DNA from: an uncultured Flavobacteriaceae bacterium | GTDB taxonomy: Bacteria > Bacteroidota > Bacteroidia > Flavobacteriales > Flavobacteriaceae | Direction: 5' to 3' | DNA: 64,000 nucleotides | Assembly (NCBI GenBank): GCA_947495135.1 | Contig: CANLXN010000002.1 | Coordinates: forward strand, 1 to 64,000 | Shown: piece after piece, positions 44,031 through 53,541 of the stretch | Numbering within the stretch: position 1 is the stretch's first letter | Layout of the letters: each line of letters opens with the position of its first letter | Program-made: the position numbers and the translations under genes | Notes under the pieces: model-generated | Told to the model about the DNA's origin: nothing | Seen by the model: only the letters and a program-made list of their open reading frames with translations | Databases searched by the model: none

Positions 44031-45235
44031 AAAACACACTCCAAAAACTAGGCCCTGGTTTTCTTTTCGCTGGAGCAGCGATTGGAGTATCACACCTCGT
44101 TCAGTCTACTAGAGCGGGAGCCGATTTCGGGTTTGGTTTACTTTGGGCCTTATTACTTATCAACCTCATCAAGTATCCTTTTTTCCAATTTGGGCCTCGA
44201 TATGCAAGTGCAACGGGCCATAGCTTATTACACGGATTCAAAAAAATGGGGCGTGGAGTATTGATTACCTACTTCGTTCTCACTTTTGCAACTATGTTTA
44301 CCATTCAAACGGCAGTAACTATCGTAACTGCTGGAATTGCATCCTCCATATTTGGTGTTGGCAGCATGGTAACTTGGACTGCGATAGTTACTGCCGTTTG
44401 TTTTGCCATATTACTTATTGGGAAATACAAGGCACTAGATTCGTTAATGAAGATAATTGTTACCTGCCTAACCATAAGCACCATAGTCGCCGTGGTTTTA
44501 GCCATAAAAACAGCAAGCACTATTAGTTTTGACCAAGTATTACCTACAGATGCACTTTCCATCACTTTTCTAATTGCTTTTATGGGTTGGATGCCTGCCC
44601 CATTGGATATTACCATTTGGCATTCTATTTGGACGGTTGAAAAGAAAAAAACCAATCCGTCTATTACCTTCAAACAATCTTTATTCGACTTTAATGTTGG
44701 ATATGTTGCCACCACAATTTTAGCTATTGGTTTCGTATCATTAGGTGCATTGGTTCTCTATGGAAGTAACGAATCTTTTTCGGTCAATGGAACAACATTC
44801 GCCAACCAACTTATTTCGATGTACACTTCTAGTTTAGGAGAATGGGCAAGAGTTATTATAGGTATTGCAGCATTAACAACTATGTTTAGTACCACTCTAA
44901 CCACATTAGATGGATCTCCTAGAGTTATGCATAAAACGGCAGAACTCATCTTCGACCGCCCCTTCAAACGAGGATATCTCATTTGGTTATTGATTTTAAT
45001 TACAGGAACACTTTCAATTTTCTTTTTTTTCATTTCTGAAATGGGACTGCTCATAAAGATTGCTACCATTCTATCATTCCTTACGGCACCATTTTATGCA
45101 ATCATCTGTTATAAGCTCGTCTTCGGAAAACACATGCCGGAAGCTGAAAAACCGTCAAAGTTCATAAAACTATTTAGCGGCCTTGGTATCTTCGTGCTTC
45201 TTGCTTTCAGTTTTTGGTTTCTAACAACGCTTTAA
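44027..45235 (+). CDS. Divergent Nramp-related membrane transporter
   Basis: A 402-residue protein with about eleven helices and the Nramp start LGPGFLFAGAAIGVSHLVQSTRAGADFGFG. In canonical metal Nramps the first helix has DPGN, here GVSH; the helix-6 MPH is replaced by MPAPLD. It is therefore an Nramp-superfamily branch whose substrate may not be a divalent metal. The start is TTG, overlapping the sigma factor stop. Probably located in the inner membrane. Confidence 0.82.
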   Translation: MKNTLQKLGPGFLFAGAAIGVSHLVQSTRAGADFGFGLLWALLLINLIKYPFFQFGPRYASATGHSLLHGFKKMGRGVLITYFVLTFATMFTIQTAVTIVTAGIASSIFGVGSMVTWTAIVTAVCFAILLIGKYKALDSLMKIIVTCLTISTIVAVVLAIKTASTISFDQVLPTDALSITFLIAFMGWMPAPLDITIWHSIWTVEKKKTNPSITFKQSLFDFNVGYVATTILAIGFVSLGALVLYGSNESFSVNGTTFANQLISMYTSSLGEWARVIIGIAALTTMFSTTLTTLDGSPRVMHKTAELIFDRPFKRGYLIWLLILITGTLSIFFFFISEMGLLIKIATILSFLTAPFYAIICYKLVFGKHMPEAEKPSKFIKLFSGLGIFVLLAFSFWFLTTL

Positions 45236-45329
45236 ACCACGAGCTTACCTTCCTGTTTTAGCATTCAATTTTACAGACAATTGAATTTGAAATCAATTTT
45301 TGCAGTTGGTATTTGGAACTTTTAAGTCG

Positions 45330-45337
45330 TATCTTTG
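45330..45337 (+). promoter_or_regulatory. -7 box for lipA
   Basis: TATCTTTG, an exact TAnnTTTG match, 8 bases before the ATG at 45346. It favours that start over an in-frame start at 45313. Confidence 0.55.
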
Positions 45338-45345
45338 TAACGCCT

Positions 45346-46218
45346 ATGGAAACACAAACCTTAGATACAACAAGACCTGCTCCTAAGCCAAAATGGTTAC
45401 GAGTAAAGCTACCAACTGGTAAGAAATACACCGAACTTCGCGGTTTAGTGGATAAATATAACCTGCATACCATCTGTACTTCAGGGAGCTGTCCCAATAT
45501 GGGTGAATGTTGGACCGAAGGAACCGCTACTTTCATGATTTTAGGGAATACCTGCACAAGGTCATGTGGTTTTTGTGGTGTAAAAACTGGGAGACCTGAT
45601 ACTGTAGACTGGGACGAACCTGAAAAAGTAGCCCGTTCTATCAAATTAATGGAAATCAAACACGCAGTAATCACCTCGGTAGATCGTGACGATTTAAAGG
45701 ATATGGGATCTATCCTTTGGGCAGAAACAGTGAAAGCAATTCGCAGAATGAATCCAGAAACCACCCTTGAAACACTTATACCAGATTTTCAAGGAGTAAC
45801 GCGACATATCGATCGCATTATCGAAGTGGCTCCTGAAGTTGTTTCTCATAACATGGAAACAGTAAAAAGACTTACCCGAGAAGTTAGAATACAGGCAAAA
45901 TATGAACGCAGTCTAGAAGTATTACGCTACCTAAAGGAACAAGGTATTTCTCGCACCAAAAGCGGAATTATGCTGGGCTTGGGAGAAACCGAGGCAGAGG
46001 TATTACAAACTATGGAAGATTTGAGAAGCGTTGGATTGGATATTGTTACTATTGGACAGTACCTTCAACCATCTAAAAGACATCTTCCTGTAAAAGAGTT
46101 TATTACGCCAGAGCAATTCAAGAAATACGAAGAAATAGGCTTAGAAATGGGCTTTCGTCATGTAGAAAGTGGGGCGCTCGTGAGATCATCATACAAGGCG
46201 CAAAAACATCTTACCTAA
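45346..46218 (+). CDS. lipA: Lipoyl synthase
   Basis: A 290-residue radical SAM enzyme that inserts sulfur into octanoyl groups on lipoyl domains. The auxiliary cluster site [13 protein letters not shown] and the radical SAM motif CTRSCGFC are both intact, and the C-terminal VRSSYKA supplies the conserved serine ligand. It is followed 19 bases later by the GAPDH gene. Confidence 0.96.
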   Translation: METQTLDTTRPAPKPKWLRVKLPTGKKYTELRGLVDKYNLHTICTSGSCPNMGECWTEGTATFMILGNTCTRSCGFCGVKTGRPDTVDWDEPEKVARSIKLMEIKHAVITSVDRDDLKDMGSILWAETVKAIRRMNPETTLETLIPDFQGVTRHIDRIIEVAPEVVSHNMETVKRLTREVRIQAKYERSLEVLRYLKEQGISRTKSGIMLGLGETEAEVLQTMEDLRSVGLDIVTIGQYLQPSKRHLPVKEFITPEQFKKYEEIGLEMGFRHVESGALVRSSYKAQKHLT

Positions 46219-46237
46219 CATTTCAGTAGAAAAGCAT

Positions 46238-47236
46238 ATGGCAAACCCCATTAAAATAGCTATCAATGGTTTTGGGCGTATTGGCAGAACTTTATTCAGG
46301 CTCCTATTGGATCATCCCGATATAGATGTGGTAGCCATTAATGATATTTCAGATGCGCGCACCCTTAGCCACCTGCTAAAGTATGATAGCATTCATGGAG
46401 TACTTCATAAAGAGGTTGGCTTCACGGAAAACACAATCACAATTGAAGGCAAAGGAGTTAAGTTTACTTCTGAAAAGGAACTTTCTAAACTAAATTGGAC
46501 CGACATCGACATTGTCATCGAATCTACAGGGAAATTCAAAACTAGAAATGAACTTCAAAAGCATCTAGATTCTGGAGCAAATAAGGTTATTCTATCGGTA
46601 CCTCCTTTGGAAGATGACATTAAAACAATTGTATTGGGAGTTAATGATGATAGTTTGAGTGCCGAAGACACCATTATCTCAAATGCATCCTGCACCACCA
46701 ACAATGCTGCTCATATGCTCCAGATTATAGACGATCTCTGTGGTATTGAGCAAGCTTATATAACTACCGTTCATTCGTACACTACAGATCAAAGTTTACA
46801 CGATCAACCGCATAGGGATCTTCGCAGAGCTCGAGCAGCTGGGCAATCGATTGTCCCCACTACTACGGGTGCAGCGAAGGCACTAACCAAAATCTTTCCA
46901 AATTTAGCAGATGTAATTGGCGGGTGCGGAATTAGAGTTCCAGTTCCTAATGGTTCTTTATCGGACATTACTTTTAATGTAAAACGAAACACTTCAATAG
47001 AAGCGATTAATAAAGCGTTCGAAAATGCCGCTGAAAATAGATTAAAAGGGATTTTACAATACACAGAGGATCCCATTGTATCGATCGACATTGTTGGAAA
47101 TACCCATTCGTGTATTTTTGATGCTGGAATGACTTCTGTAATCGGAAAAATGATAAAAATAATTGGTTGGTATGACAATGAAATCGGATATTCGTCGAGA
47201 ATTATCGAATTAATCACTAAAATATCGAAGAAATAA
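46238..47236 (+). CDS. gap: Type I glyceraldehyde-3-phosphate dehydrogenase
   Basis: A 332-residue glycolytic enzyme. NAD-binding INGFGRIGR, Asp in VAINDISD (NAD preference), catalytic Cys in SNASCTTN, and TTTGAAKAL. The length is normal. It lies close behind lipA and 30 bases before the histidine kinase gene. Flavobacteria often have more than one gap gene; whether this is the glycolytic one is not decided here. Confidence 0.95.
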   Translation: MANPIKIAINGFGRIGRTLFRLLLDHPDIDVVAINDISDARTLSHLLKYDSIHGVLHKEVGFTENTITIEGKGVKFTSEKELSKLNWTDIDIVIESTGKFKTRNELQKHLDSGANKVILSVPPLEDDIKTIVLGVNDDSLSAEDTIISNASCTTNNAAHMLQIIDDLCGIEQAYITTVHSYTTDQSLHDQPHRDLRRARAAGQSIVPTTTGAAKALTKIFPNLADVIGGCGIRVPVPNGSLSDITFNVKRNTSIEAINKAFENAAENRLKGILQYTEDPIVSIDIVGNTHSCIFDAGMTSVIGKMIKIIGWYDNEIGYSSRIIELITKISKK

Positions 47237-47266
47237 CTATATTTATCGACAAAGTGCAAGCTTTTA

Positions 47267-49519
47267 ATGAATAAGAACAGACTAAAATACCAACAACTAA
47301 CCCTCTTATTACTGTCCTTTTTAGTTTTTTTTGGCGCCAAGGCTCAAAATACTAATCAGGATACTATTGCATTGGTTAAAAAGTATCAGAAGGAAGCGCT
47401 ACAAGCCCTTTACAATCAGGAATACGAAGTTTCCCTTGTCAAGTTTGTAAGAGCAAATAAATTAGTGAACCCTACTAATGATCAACTCTTAAAGGCCGAG
47501 ATAAAAATAACCACTTCAAACCTCTACTACTTTATTCAAAATTACGGCAAGGCAGAAACGGAGATTGTAAAAGCAATTAGCATACTCCAAACCGTTGACA
47601 AGAAAAGTTTTCTAGCACAGTCTTACAATATCTACGGACTCATTTTAACCCGTACAGAAGAGTTTGACAAGGCTGAACAGTATATCAATGATGCAAACGA
47701 ACTATTCATAGAATTAAAGGATGAAATAGGACAGGCAGACGTCATATTCTCCTCCGGGCTTTTAGAACAGAAAAGAGGAAATCATAAAAACGCAATCAAT
47801 TATTTTGATGCGGCAGCACCTCTCTTTAATTCCAAAAACTATAAATATCAAGAATCCTTCTCCTATTTAAGCAAGGCAGACTCTTATTTAAACTTAGATA
47901 CCGGCAGTCCTCAAAAAAACCTATCGGAAGCAAAGAAAGCGCTAGCAAGGGCAATGGAAATTATTGACACCAAAGCTTACACCAAACAAAGAATTGCTAG
48001 TCATCGTATTAAAAGTGAGATCGCAACGCGCGAAATGGACTACAAGTTGGCACAAACAGAACTCGCGGCTTACAGTAGAAAGAACGACTCTTTGAATCAA
48101 GTCTTTATCAATGCTGTTTCCAAAGGTGTAGATGCCGAAACCAGCATTAGTGCTTTAACCGATATAATTGAAGCTCAAAAAACCAATATCGACAAGCAAC
48201 GAAAATCGATTAATTTTGGTAAAATGACCGGAGGTTTGAGCATTGCACTCATTGTTATTCTCTCGTTACTTACCTTGTCACTTTATAAAAATAACAATCT
48301 TAGAGCCAAAGCCAACGAACTACTTCAAGATAAAAACAACGAACTTCTCTTGGCAAAGGAAAAAGCAGAAAAAGCATCGTTAGCAAAAGCACAGTTCCTG
48401 TCTACAATAACACATGAGCTTCGCACACCCTTATACGCAGTAACGGGGCTCACCCATCTTTTACAGGAAGAAGATCCTAAACCAGATCAAAAGGAGCACC
48501 TTAATTCCTTGAAATTTTCAGGAGAGTATTTGCTTTCACTTATTAATAATATCCTCGATCTTAATAAACTGGAGGCAAATAAAGTGGAAGTAGAAAAAAC
48601 GTCCTTTAATATTAAAAAACATACCAACGACGTTTTAGTTGCCTTGAAAAAGTCTGCAGACGATAAGAAAAACAATTTGCATTTTGAATTTGACGAATCT
48701 ATACCAGAAAAGGTATTGGGGGATCCACTTAAGCTTTCTCAAATTCTTATTAATTTAATTGGTAACTCATTAAAATTTACTCAAAACGGGGATGTACATG
48801 TTCGTATCCAAAAAATTCAGGAAACTTCGGACAGGGTCGCCCTCCATTTTGAGATAGAGGATAATGGAGTTGGTATTTCCAAGAAAAAACAAAAGAGTAT
48901 TTTCGAAACATTCTCTCAAGCTTCACTGCAGATTAATCGTAAGTTTGGAGGAACTGGTCTGGGACTTTCCATTGTGAAGAACCTATTGGAATTGATGGGA
49001 AGTAAGATTCAATTGGATAGTCAGTTAGGAAAAGGTTCGAAATTCTGGTTTGACATCAACTTCGCTATTTCGGAAGAATTCTCAGAAACCAAAACCCCAC
49101 AAAATATTATTTACGACGTGGATTACTCTCTATTAGAAAACAGAAATGTTTTAGTGGTTGAAGACAACAAAATCAACCAAATGATCACCAAAAAAATCCT
49201 TGAAAAAAACAAAATGGTTTGTCAGGTAGCCGATAACGGAACAGACGCTATTGCCATGGTGAAAGAAAATAATTTTGAGGTAGTCCTAATGGATATTCAC
49301 ATGCCTGGAATTAGTGGTATTGAAGCGACTCAAGAAATTAGGAAATTCGACAAAACACTTCCAATTATTGCGCTTACCGCGGTTACGATTGATGAAAACT
49401 TAGACGATTTCTATAGGGCTGGATTCAATGAGATTATACCGAAGCCATTTAAAACAGAGGAATTCTTCGAAAAAATATTCCGTACTATAGAAAACAAAAA
49501 ACTACCTGTAGAGGACTAG
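47267..49519 (+). CDS. Hybrid sensor histidine kinase with TPR sensor and receiver domain
   Basis: A 750-residue signalling protein. Signal peptide (1-25), tetratricopeptide-like repeats (~35-300) facing the periplasm, one membrane helix (~323-341), a coiled coil, HisKA with His383 in STITHELRTPLYA, ATPase domain (LINLIGNSLKFT, DNGVGIS, GGTGLGLSIVKNL), and a C-terminal receiver with Asp676 in VVLMDIHMPG. No output DNA-binding domain, so the phosphoryl group should pass to another protein. No cognate regulator is beside it. It is convergent with lpxK, overlapping by 4 bases. Confidence 0.93.
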   Translation: MNKNRLKYQQLTLLLLSFLVFFGAKAQNTNQDTIALVKKYQKEALQALYNQEYEVSLVKFVRANKLVNPTNDQLLKAEIKITTSNLYYFIQNYGKAETEIVKAISILQTVDKKSFLAQSYNIYGLILTRTEEFDKAEQYINDANELFIELKDEIGQADVIFSSGLLEQKRGNHKNAINYFDAAAPLFNSKNYKYQESFSYLSKADSYLNLDTGSPQKNLSEAKKALARAMEIIDTKAYTKQRIASHRIKSEIATREMDYKLAQTELAAYSRKNDSLNQVFINAVSKGVDAETSISALTDIIEAQKTNIDKQRKSINFGKMTGGLSIALIVILSLLTLSLYKNNNLRAKANELLQDKNNELLLAKEKAEKASLAKAQFLSTITHELRTPLYAVTGLTHLLQEEDPKPDQKEHLNSLKFSGEYLLSLINNILDLNKLEANKVEVEKTSFNIKKHTNDVLVALKKSADDKKNNLHFEFDESIPEKVLGDPLKLSQILINLIGNSLKFTQNGDVHVRIQKIQETSDRVALHFEIEDNGVGISKKKQKSIFETFSQASLQINRKFGGTGLGLSIVKNLLELMGSKIQLDSQLGKGSKFWFDINFAISEEFSETKTPQNIIYDVDYSLLENRNVLVVEDNKINQMITKKILEKNKMVCQVADNGTDAIAMVKENNFEVVLMDIHMPGISGIEATQEIRKFDKTLPIIALTAVTIDENLDDFYRAGFNEIIPKPFKTEEFFEKIFRTIENKKLPVED

Positions 49520-50526
49520 TTCTGCATTTTTCGCTCTATTGCCTCTAATACTGTTTTTTTCAAATAGAAACCCTGTTCATTTAAGATGATGGTAGTAATA
49601 GGCAAATGATAAAGCGCAAACTTATCTAGTTTTGGCTGAAGCCGCATATAATCTTTTTCCGTTGTCAAGATAAGCTCATTAGTTCTTAGCTTTTCAATTT
49701 CTGAGGCTGTAAAATTATGGTGGTCTGGAAATTTCCGGTGGTTAAATTTAAATTCTCTATCCTTTAAATAGGCAACCAATGGTTTTGGATTTGCTATTCC
49801 AGTAACCAGTGTAAAGATTTTACCTGCTAAATAATCGATGGGTAGTACTTCCGATTTACCATGAATATTTGCGTCATATCCTATTCGCGAAAAATAGATC
49901 TTTTGTTCAGGTTTCAAGTTCATTCTAAAAATGATCTCCTGTTGTTTTATATATGAAACATTGTTAGGGCATTTGGTTACAATAATAACATCTGCTCGGC
50001 TTACTCCTCTCTTCGACTCTCTAAGGTTGCCGGCAGGTAGTAACATATCGTCTAAATAAAGATCGTTGTAAGGAGTCAATAGAATTTGAAAATCTGGTTT
50101 TACTTTCCTATGCTGAAAAGCGTCATCGAGTAAAACAATTTCAGCTTTCTTCTTCAAGTTATTAATTCCTTCCCGTCTATCTGCACAGACAGCTACTGTG
50201 ATTTTAGGAAATTTTTGCTTGAACTGCAGTGGTTCGTCCCCCACTTCCTCAGCGGTACTAAAAATTTTTACTTCTAAAAAACCACTGGTCTTCCTTTTGT
50301 ACCCTCGACTCAATACCGCAACTTCATAGTCCTTTTGAAGAAAACTAATTAAATACTCAATCATAGGAGATTTTCCAGTTCCACCTACCGATAAATTTCC
50401 AACACATAAAACGGGAATATCGTATGCTTCACTCTCTTTCCAGCCCTTATCATAAGCTAAATTACGCAAGGATGTGACTCCATCGTATAAGATGGAAAAT
50501 GGAAAAAGCAGCTTGCGTAAGTTCAT
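49516..50526 (-). CDS. lpxK: Tetraacyldisaccharide 4'-kinase
   Basis: A 336-residue lipid A biosynthesis kinase. The P-loop is in VGNLSVGGTGKSPMIEYL, preceded by an N-terminal membrane-associated helix, and DDAFQHRKVKPDFQILL is diagnostic. It phosphorylates the lipid A disaccharide at the inner membrane. Its presence shows that the organism makes lipid A. Confidence 0.95.
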   Translation of the reverse strand: MNLRKLLFPFSILYDGVTSLRNLAYDKGWKESEAYDIPVLCVGNLSVGGTGKSPMIEYLISFLQKDYEVAVLSRGYKRKTSGFLEVKIFSTAEEVGDEPLQFKQKFPKITVAVCADRREGINNLKKKAEIVLLDDAFQHRKVKPDFQILLTPYNDLYLDDMLLPAGNLRESKRGVSRADVIIVTKCPNNVSYIKQQEIIFRMNLKPEQKIYFSRIGYDANIHGKSEVLPIDYLAGKIFTLVTGIANPKPLVAYLKDREFKFNHRKFPDHHNFTASEIEKLRTNELILTTEKDYMRLQPKLDKFALYHLPITTIILNEQGFYLKKTVLEAIERKMQN

Positions 50527-50747
50527 CTAACGAAAATACAAATTAGATTCGGAATTCGGGATGTGTAGACAACAGACTGCCTAAAAATAACAGCTGCTTT
50601 GATATTATCAATACTTGGATAACATTGTAATAGATCTCTATTTCATAAATACCCGGAAAATAAGCGCCCTTTTCCTTAAAGACACTCACCTAACTTAAGC
50701 TTCGCGCTTCAAACTTATTCCTTTATATTTACTTAAAAATAATATCG

Positions 50748-51863
50748 ATGAAAGTAAAAGATGTCATTCATCTACTGGAAGACCTCGCTCCACTTGCCTA
50801 TACCGAAGACTTCGATAATACAGGTTTGTTGGTTGGTGACCAAAATGCGAAGGTTACCAAAATTCTTGTTACACTGGATACGCTGGAATCTGTGGTTGAA
50901 GAGGCTATTTCAAAAGGATGCAACCTAATTGTAAGTTTTCACCCAATTATATTTAAGGGAGTAAAAAAAATTACTGGAAAAACATATGTGGAACGCGTTA
51001 TTTTAAAGGCGATTAAACATGACATATCGATTTTCTCCATGCATACAGCATTGGATAATTCGTGGAACGGAGTAAACGCTATGATACTAGAGAAACTTGG
51101 CGCAAGAAAGAAAAGTATCCTTATTCCAAAAATTGGGACCATTAATAAATTGGTCACTTTCGCTCCTGCCGAAAAGGCTACTCTTGTCCGAGAAGCTCTC
51201 TTCAATGCAGGTGCTGGAAATATAGGAAACTATAGCAACTGCAGTTTTAATCAATCTGGTACGGGAAGCTTTAAAGGAAATGAAGATTCAAATCCAGTAA
51301 TTGGACAAAAAGGAAAAATTCATTTTGAAGCAGAAATGAAAATAGAGGTTACATTTCAGAAACACTTAGAAAGAAAAATTCTTGATGCCTTATCGAAAAA
51401 TCATCCCTACGAAGAAGTAGCCTATGAGGTCACCACCTTAAACAATACCAATCAACATATTGGAATGGGGATGTTAGGTACATTTGAAACACCACTTTCT
51501 GAAGAAAACTTTCTAAAGCATATAAAGCAAGTCTTTAAGTCGGACTGTATTCGCCATTCTTCTTTAATCAAAAAAGACATTCAAACAGTTGCGGTACTTG
51601 GAGGTAGCGGAAGTTTCGCTATTAGCGCAGCCAAAGCAGCTGGCGCAGATGCATTTATAACATCGGATCTTAAATATCATGATTTTTTTAGTGCGGAAAA
51701 TAATATTTTGCTGGCAGATGTTGGTCATTACGAAAGTGAACAATACACAAAAGAGTTATTAGTTGCCCACCTTAGCAAAAAAATTACTAATTTTGCACCT
51801 GCCTTGCCGGGAGGCATGGTGGTTTTATCACAAGAAAACACGAATCCAATTACCTATTACTAA
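50748..51863 (+). CDS. NIF3/DUF34-family dinuclear metal protein with inserted domain
   Basis: A 371-residue protein. The N- and C-terminal parts match NIF3 (DFDNTGLLVGD, VSFHPIIFKG with the metal His, and SDLKYHDFFSAENNILLADVGHYESE). The middle (~130-235) is the PII-like CutA-type insert of longer NIF3 proteins. It has been linked to GTP cyclohydrolase-like activity in some members, but the role is unsettled. It is followed 3 bases later by the coiled-coil gene, a conserved pairing. Confidence 0.92.
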   Translation: MKVKDVIHLLEDLAPLAYTEDFDNTGLLVGDQNAKVTKILVTLDTLESVVEEAISKGCNLIVSFHPIIFKGVKKITGKTYVERVILKAIKHDISIFSMHTALDNSWNGVNAMILEKLGARKKSILIPKIGTINKLVTFAPAEKATLVREALFNAGAGNIGNYSNCSFNQSGTGSFKGNEDSNPVIGQKGKIHFEAEMKIEVTFQKHLERKILDALSKNHPYEEVAYEVTTLNNTNQHIGMGMLGTFETPLSEENFLKHIKQVFKSDCIRHSSLIKKDIQTVAVLGGSGSFAISAAKAAGADAFITSDLKYHDFFSAENNILLADVGHYESEQYTKELLVAHLSKKITNFAPALPGGMVVLSQENTNPITYY

Positions 51864-51866
51864 AAT

Positions 51867-52649
51867 ATGGCAAAGAAAACCGAAAGCACTGTAGAAGAGA
51901 AGTTGAGAGCATTGTTCGATTTACAATTAATCGATTCTCGCGTAGATGAAATAAGAAATGTTCGTGGTGAACTTCCTTTAGAGGTACAAGATTTAGAAGA
52001 CGAAGTAGCAGGAATGAATACACGTCTCGAGAAAATGAATACCGATCTTGCGGTTATTGAGGAGAGTATCAAAGAGAAGAAAAATCTTATCGAAGAGGCG
52101 AAAAGCCTAATTAAGAAATACACCTCTCAACAGGATAACGTGCGTAACAATCGTGAGTACAATTCATTGAGTAAGGAAATTGAATACCAAGAGCTAGAAA
52201 TTCAACTAGCAGATAAGCATATCAAAGAATTTAAGGCGCAAATTGAGCAAAAGACGGAAGTTATCAATACGACAAAAGATCGTCTTAAAGAGCGTGAATC
52301 TCATTTAAAGCACAAACAAGGTGAATTAAATGAAATTCTTTCAGAAACCGAAAAGGAAGAAAATGCCTTGATGAAAGAATCTGAGAAATACGAAAAAAAT
52401 ATTGAGGAACGTCTTGTAAATGCTTACAAGAGAATTCGAACAAACGTAAAAAACGGACTTGCAGTAGTTCCTGTTGAACGTGGCGCTTCTGGAGGTTCGT
52501 TCTTCACTATTCCACCGCAAGTTCAAATGGAAATTGCATCCCGTAAAAAGATCATCACAGACGAACACAGTGGTCGTATCTTAGTTGATCCAGAATTGGC
52601 GGAAGAAGAGCGTGAAAAAATGAATAAGGTTTTTTCTAAAATGAAATAA
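51867..52649 (+). CDS. CT398/CdsZ-like coiled-coil protein with degenerate zinc ribbon
   Basis: A 260-residue protein. Residues ~15-180 form a long antiparallel coiled coil (DEVAGMNTRLEKMNTDLAVIEESI and on). The C-terminal part keeps the shape of the C4 zinc ribbon, GGSFFTIPPQVQMEIASRKKIITDEHSGRILVDPEL, but all four Cys positions (canonically CGGC and CxxCGR) are Ser, Ser, Asp and Ser. It therefore cannot bind zinc there. It follows the NIF3 gene by 3 bases. Confidence 0.87.
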   Translation: MAKKTESTVEEKLRALFDLQLIDSRVDEIRNVRGELPLEVQDLEDEVAGMNTRLEKMNTDLAVIEESIKEKKNLIEEAKSLIKKYTSQQDNVRNNREYNSLSKEIEYQELEIQLADKHIKEFKAQIEQKTEVINTTKDRLKERESHLKHKQGELNEILSETEKEENALMKESEKYEKNIEERLVNAYKRIRTNVKNGLAVVPVERGASGGSFFTIPPQVQMEIASRKKIITDEHSGRILVDPELAEEEREKMNKVFSKMK

Positions 52650-52669
52650 GCCTTTTGACATACTATAAC

Positions 52670-52702
52670 AAAGCCTTCACATTTAGTGGGGGCTTTTTTT
52701 AT
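52670..52702 (+). terminator. Terminator of the NIF3 operon
   Basis: An 11-bp stem with two G-U pairs (52670-52680 with 52686-52696, loop ATTTA) followed by a T run. Confidence 0.75.
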
Positions 52703-52761
52703 TAATTTCACTGAAAGGTTTTATCAAAAATCCCTACTTAATGAATGAAAACATTTTTACC

Positions 52762-53442
52762 ATGAAAAAATACCTCTTAATCTCATTCTCATTGTTATTG
52801 GTCAGCATCCAAGCATCTTGCCAGTCTAATAAATCAAATAAAGAAGCTGAAGCCAAGGCCCAACAAGAACAAACACCTATCCAAGTAGAAGGAAAGAACG
52901 GCTATGAATACGCCTACTTTGCCAGCGGCTGCTTTTGGTGTGTCGAGGCCATTTACGAAAGTGTGAAAGGGGTGAAAGAATCTATTTCTGGCTATAGTGG
53001 TGGTTACACAGAAAATCCAACTTACGAGGCCAGTAATACTGGAAGAACAGGACACGCAGAAGCTGTTGAGATTATGTATGACCCTAAGAAAGTTAGTTTC
53101 AGTGATCTAGTGGATGTGTATTTCGGCTCCCAAAACATTACTCAGGTAAACGGGCAAGGACCTGATAGAGGTTCGCAATATCGTTCTATTATTTTCTATC
53201 AAAATGAAGATCAAAAACAGATCATTGATGCCAAAATAGCTGAACTTGAAAAAGTAATAGGAGAAGGAAACGTAGCTGCTGAAGTATTGCCGTTCCAAAA
53301 ATTTTGGGAGGGCGAAGCCTACCATCAAGACTACGAAAAGAGAAATCCTTTTAACTCATATATTTTAGGTGTATCTATTCCAAGACTTATCAAATTCCAA
53401 CAAAAGTTCCCGCATTTATTAAAGGAAGACGCCAAGCATTAA
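52762..53442 (+). CDS. msrA: Exported peptide-methionine (S)-S-oxide reductase
   Basis: A 226-residue MsrA with an N-terminal lipoprotein-like signal (LLLVSIQASC). The active site GCFWCVEAIYESVKGV is intact, with GYSGGYTENPTYE and the C-terminal GEAYHQDY. It repairs oxidised methionine in periplasmic proteins. An in-frame ATG at 52741 would give seven extra residues before the signal; the ATG at 52762 gives a normal signal peptide. Confidence 0.93.
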   Translation: MKKYLLISFSLLLVSIQASCQSNKSNKEAEAKAQQEQTPIQVEGKNGYEYAYFASGCFWCVEAIYESVKGVKESISGYSGGYTENPTYEASNTGRTGHAEAVEIMYDPKKVSFSDLVDVYFGSQNITQVNGQGPDRGSQYRSIIFYQNEDQKQIIDAKIAELEKVIGEGNVAAEVLPFQKFWEGEAYHQDYEKRNPFNSYILGVSIPRLIKFQQKFPHLLKEDAKH

Positions 53443-53541
53443 AAAACAATTTTGGCAAGGTAATTCTATCTTTTAGTTTAAAATAAGGACAACCTAATAA
53501 ATGGAACTGATGTTCACAATACATCTAAACTTTGCCAAAGT

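Noticed and set aside
45264-45285. Inverted repeat TTCAATT/AATTGAA after the Nramp-like gene, as a terminator
   Set aside because: AT-only stem and no T run immediately after; too weak to call.
46804-47340. 178-codon frame opposite the end of gap
   Set aside because: Antisense shadow of a conserved enzyme; no motif or start support.
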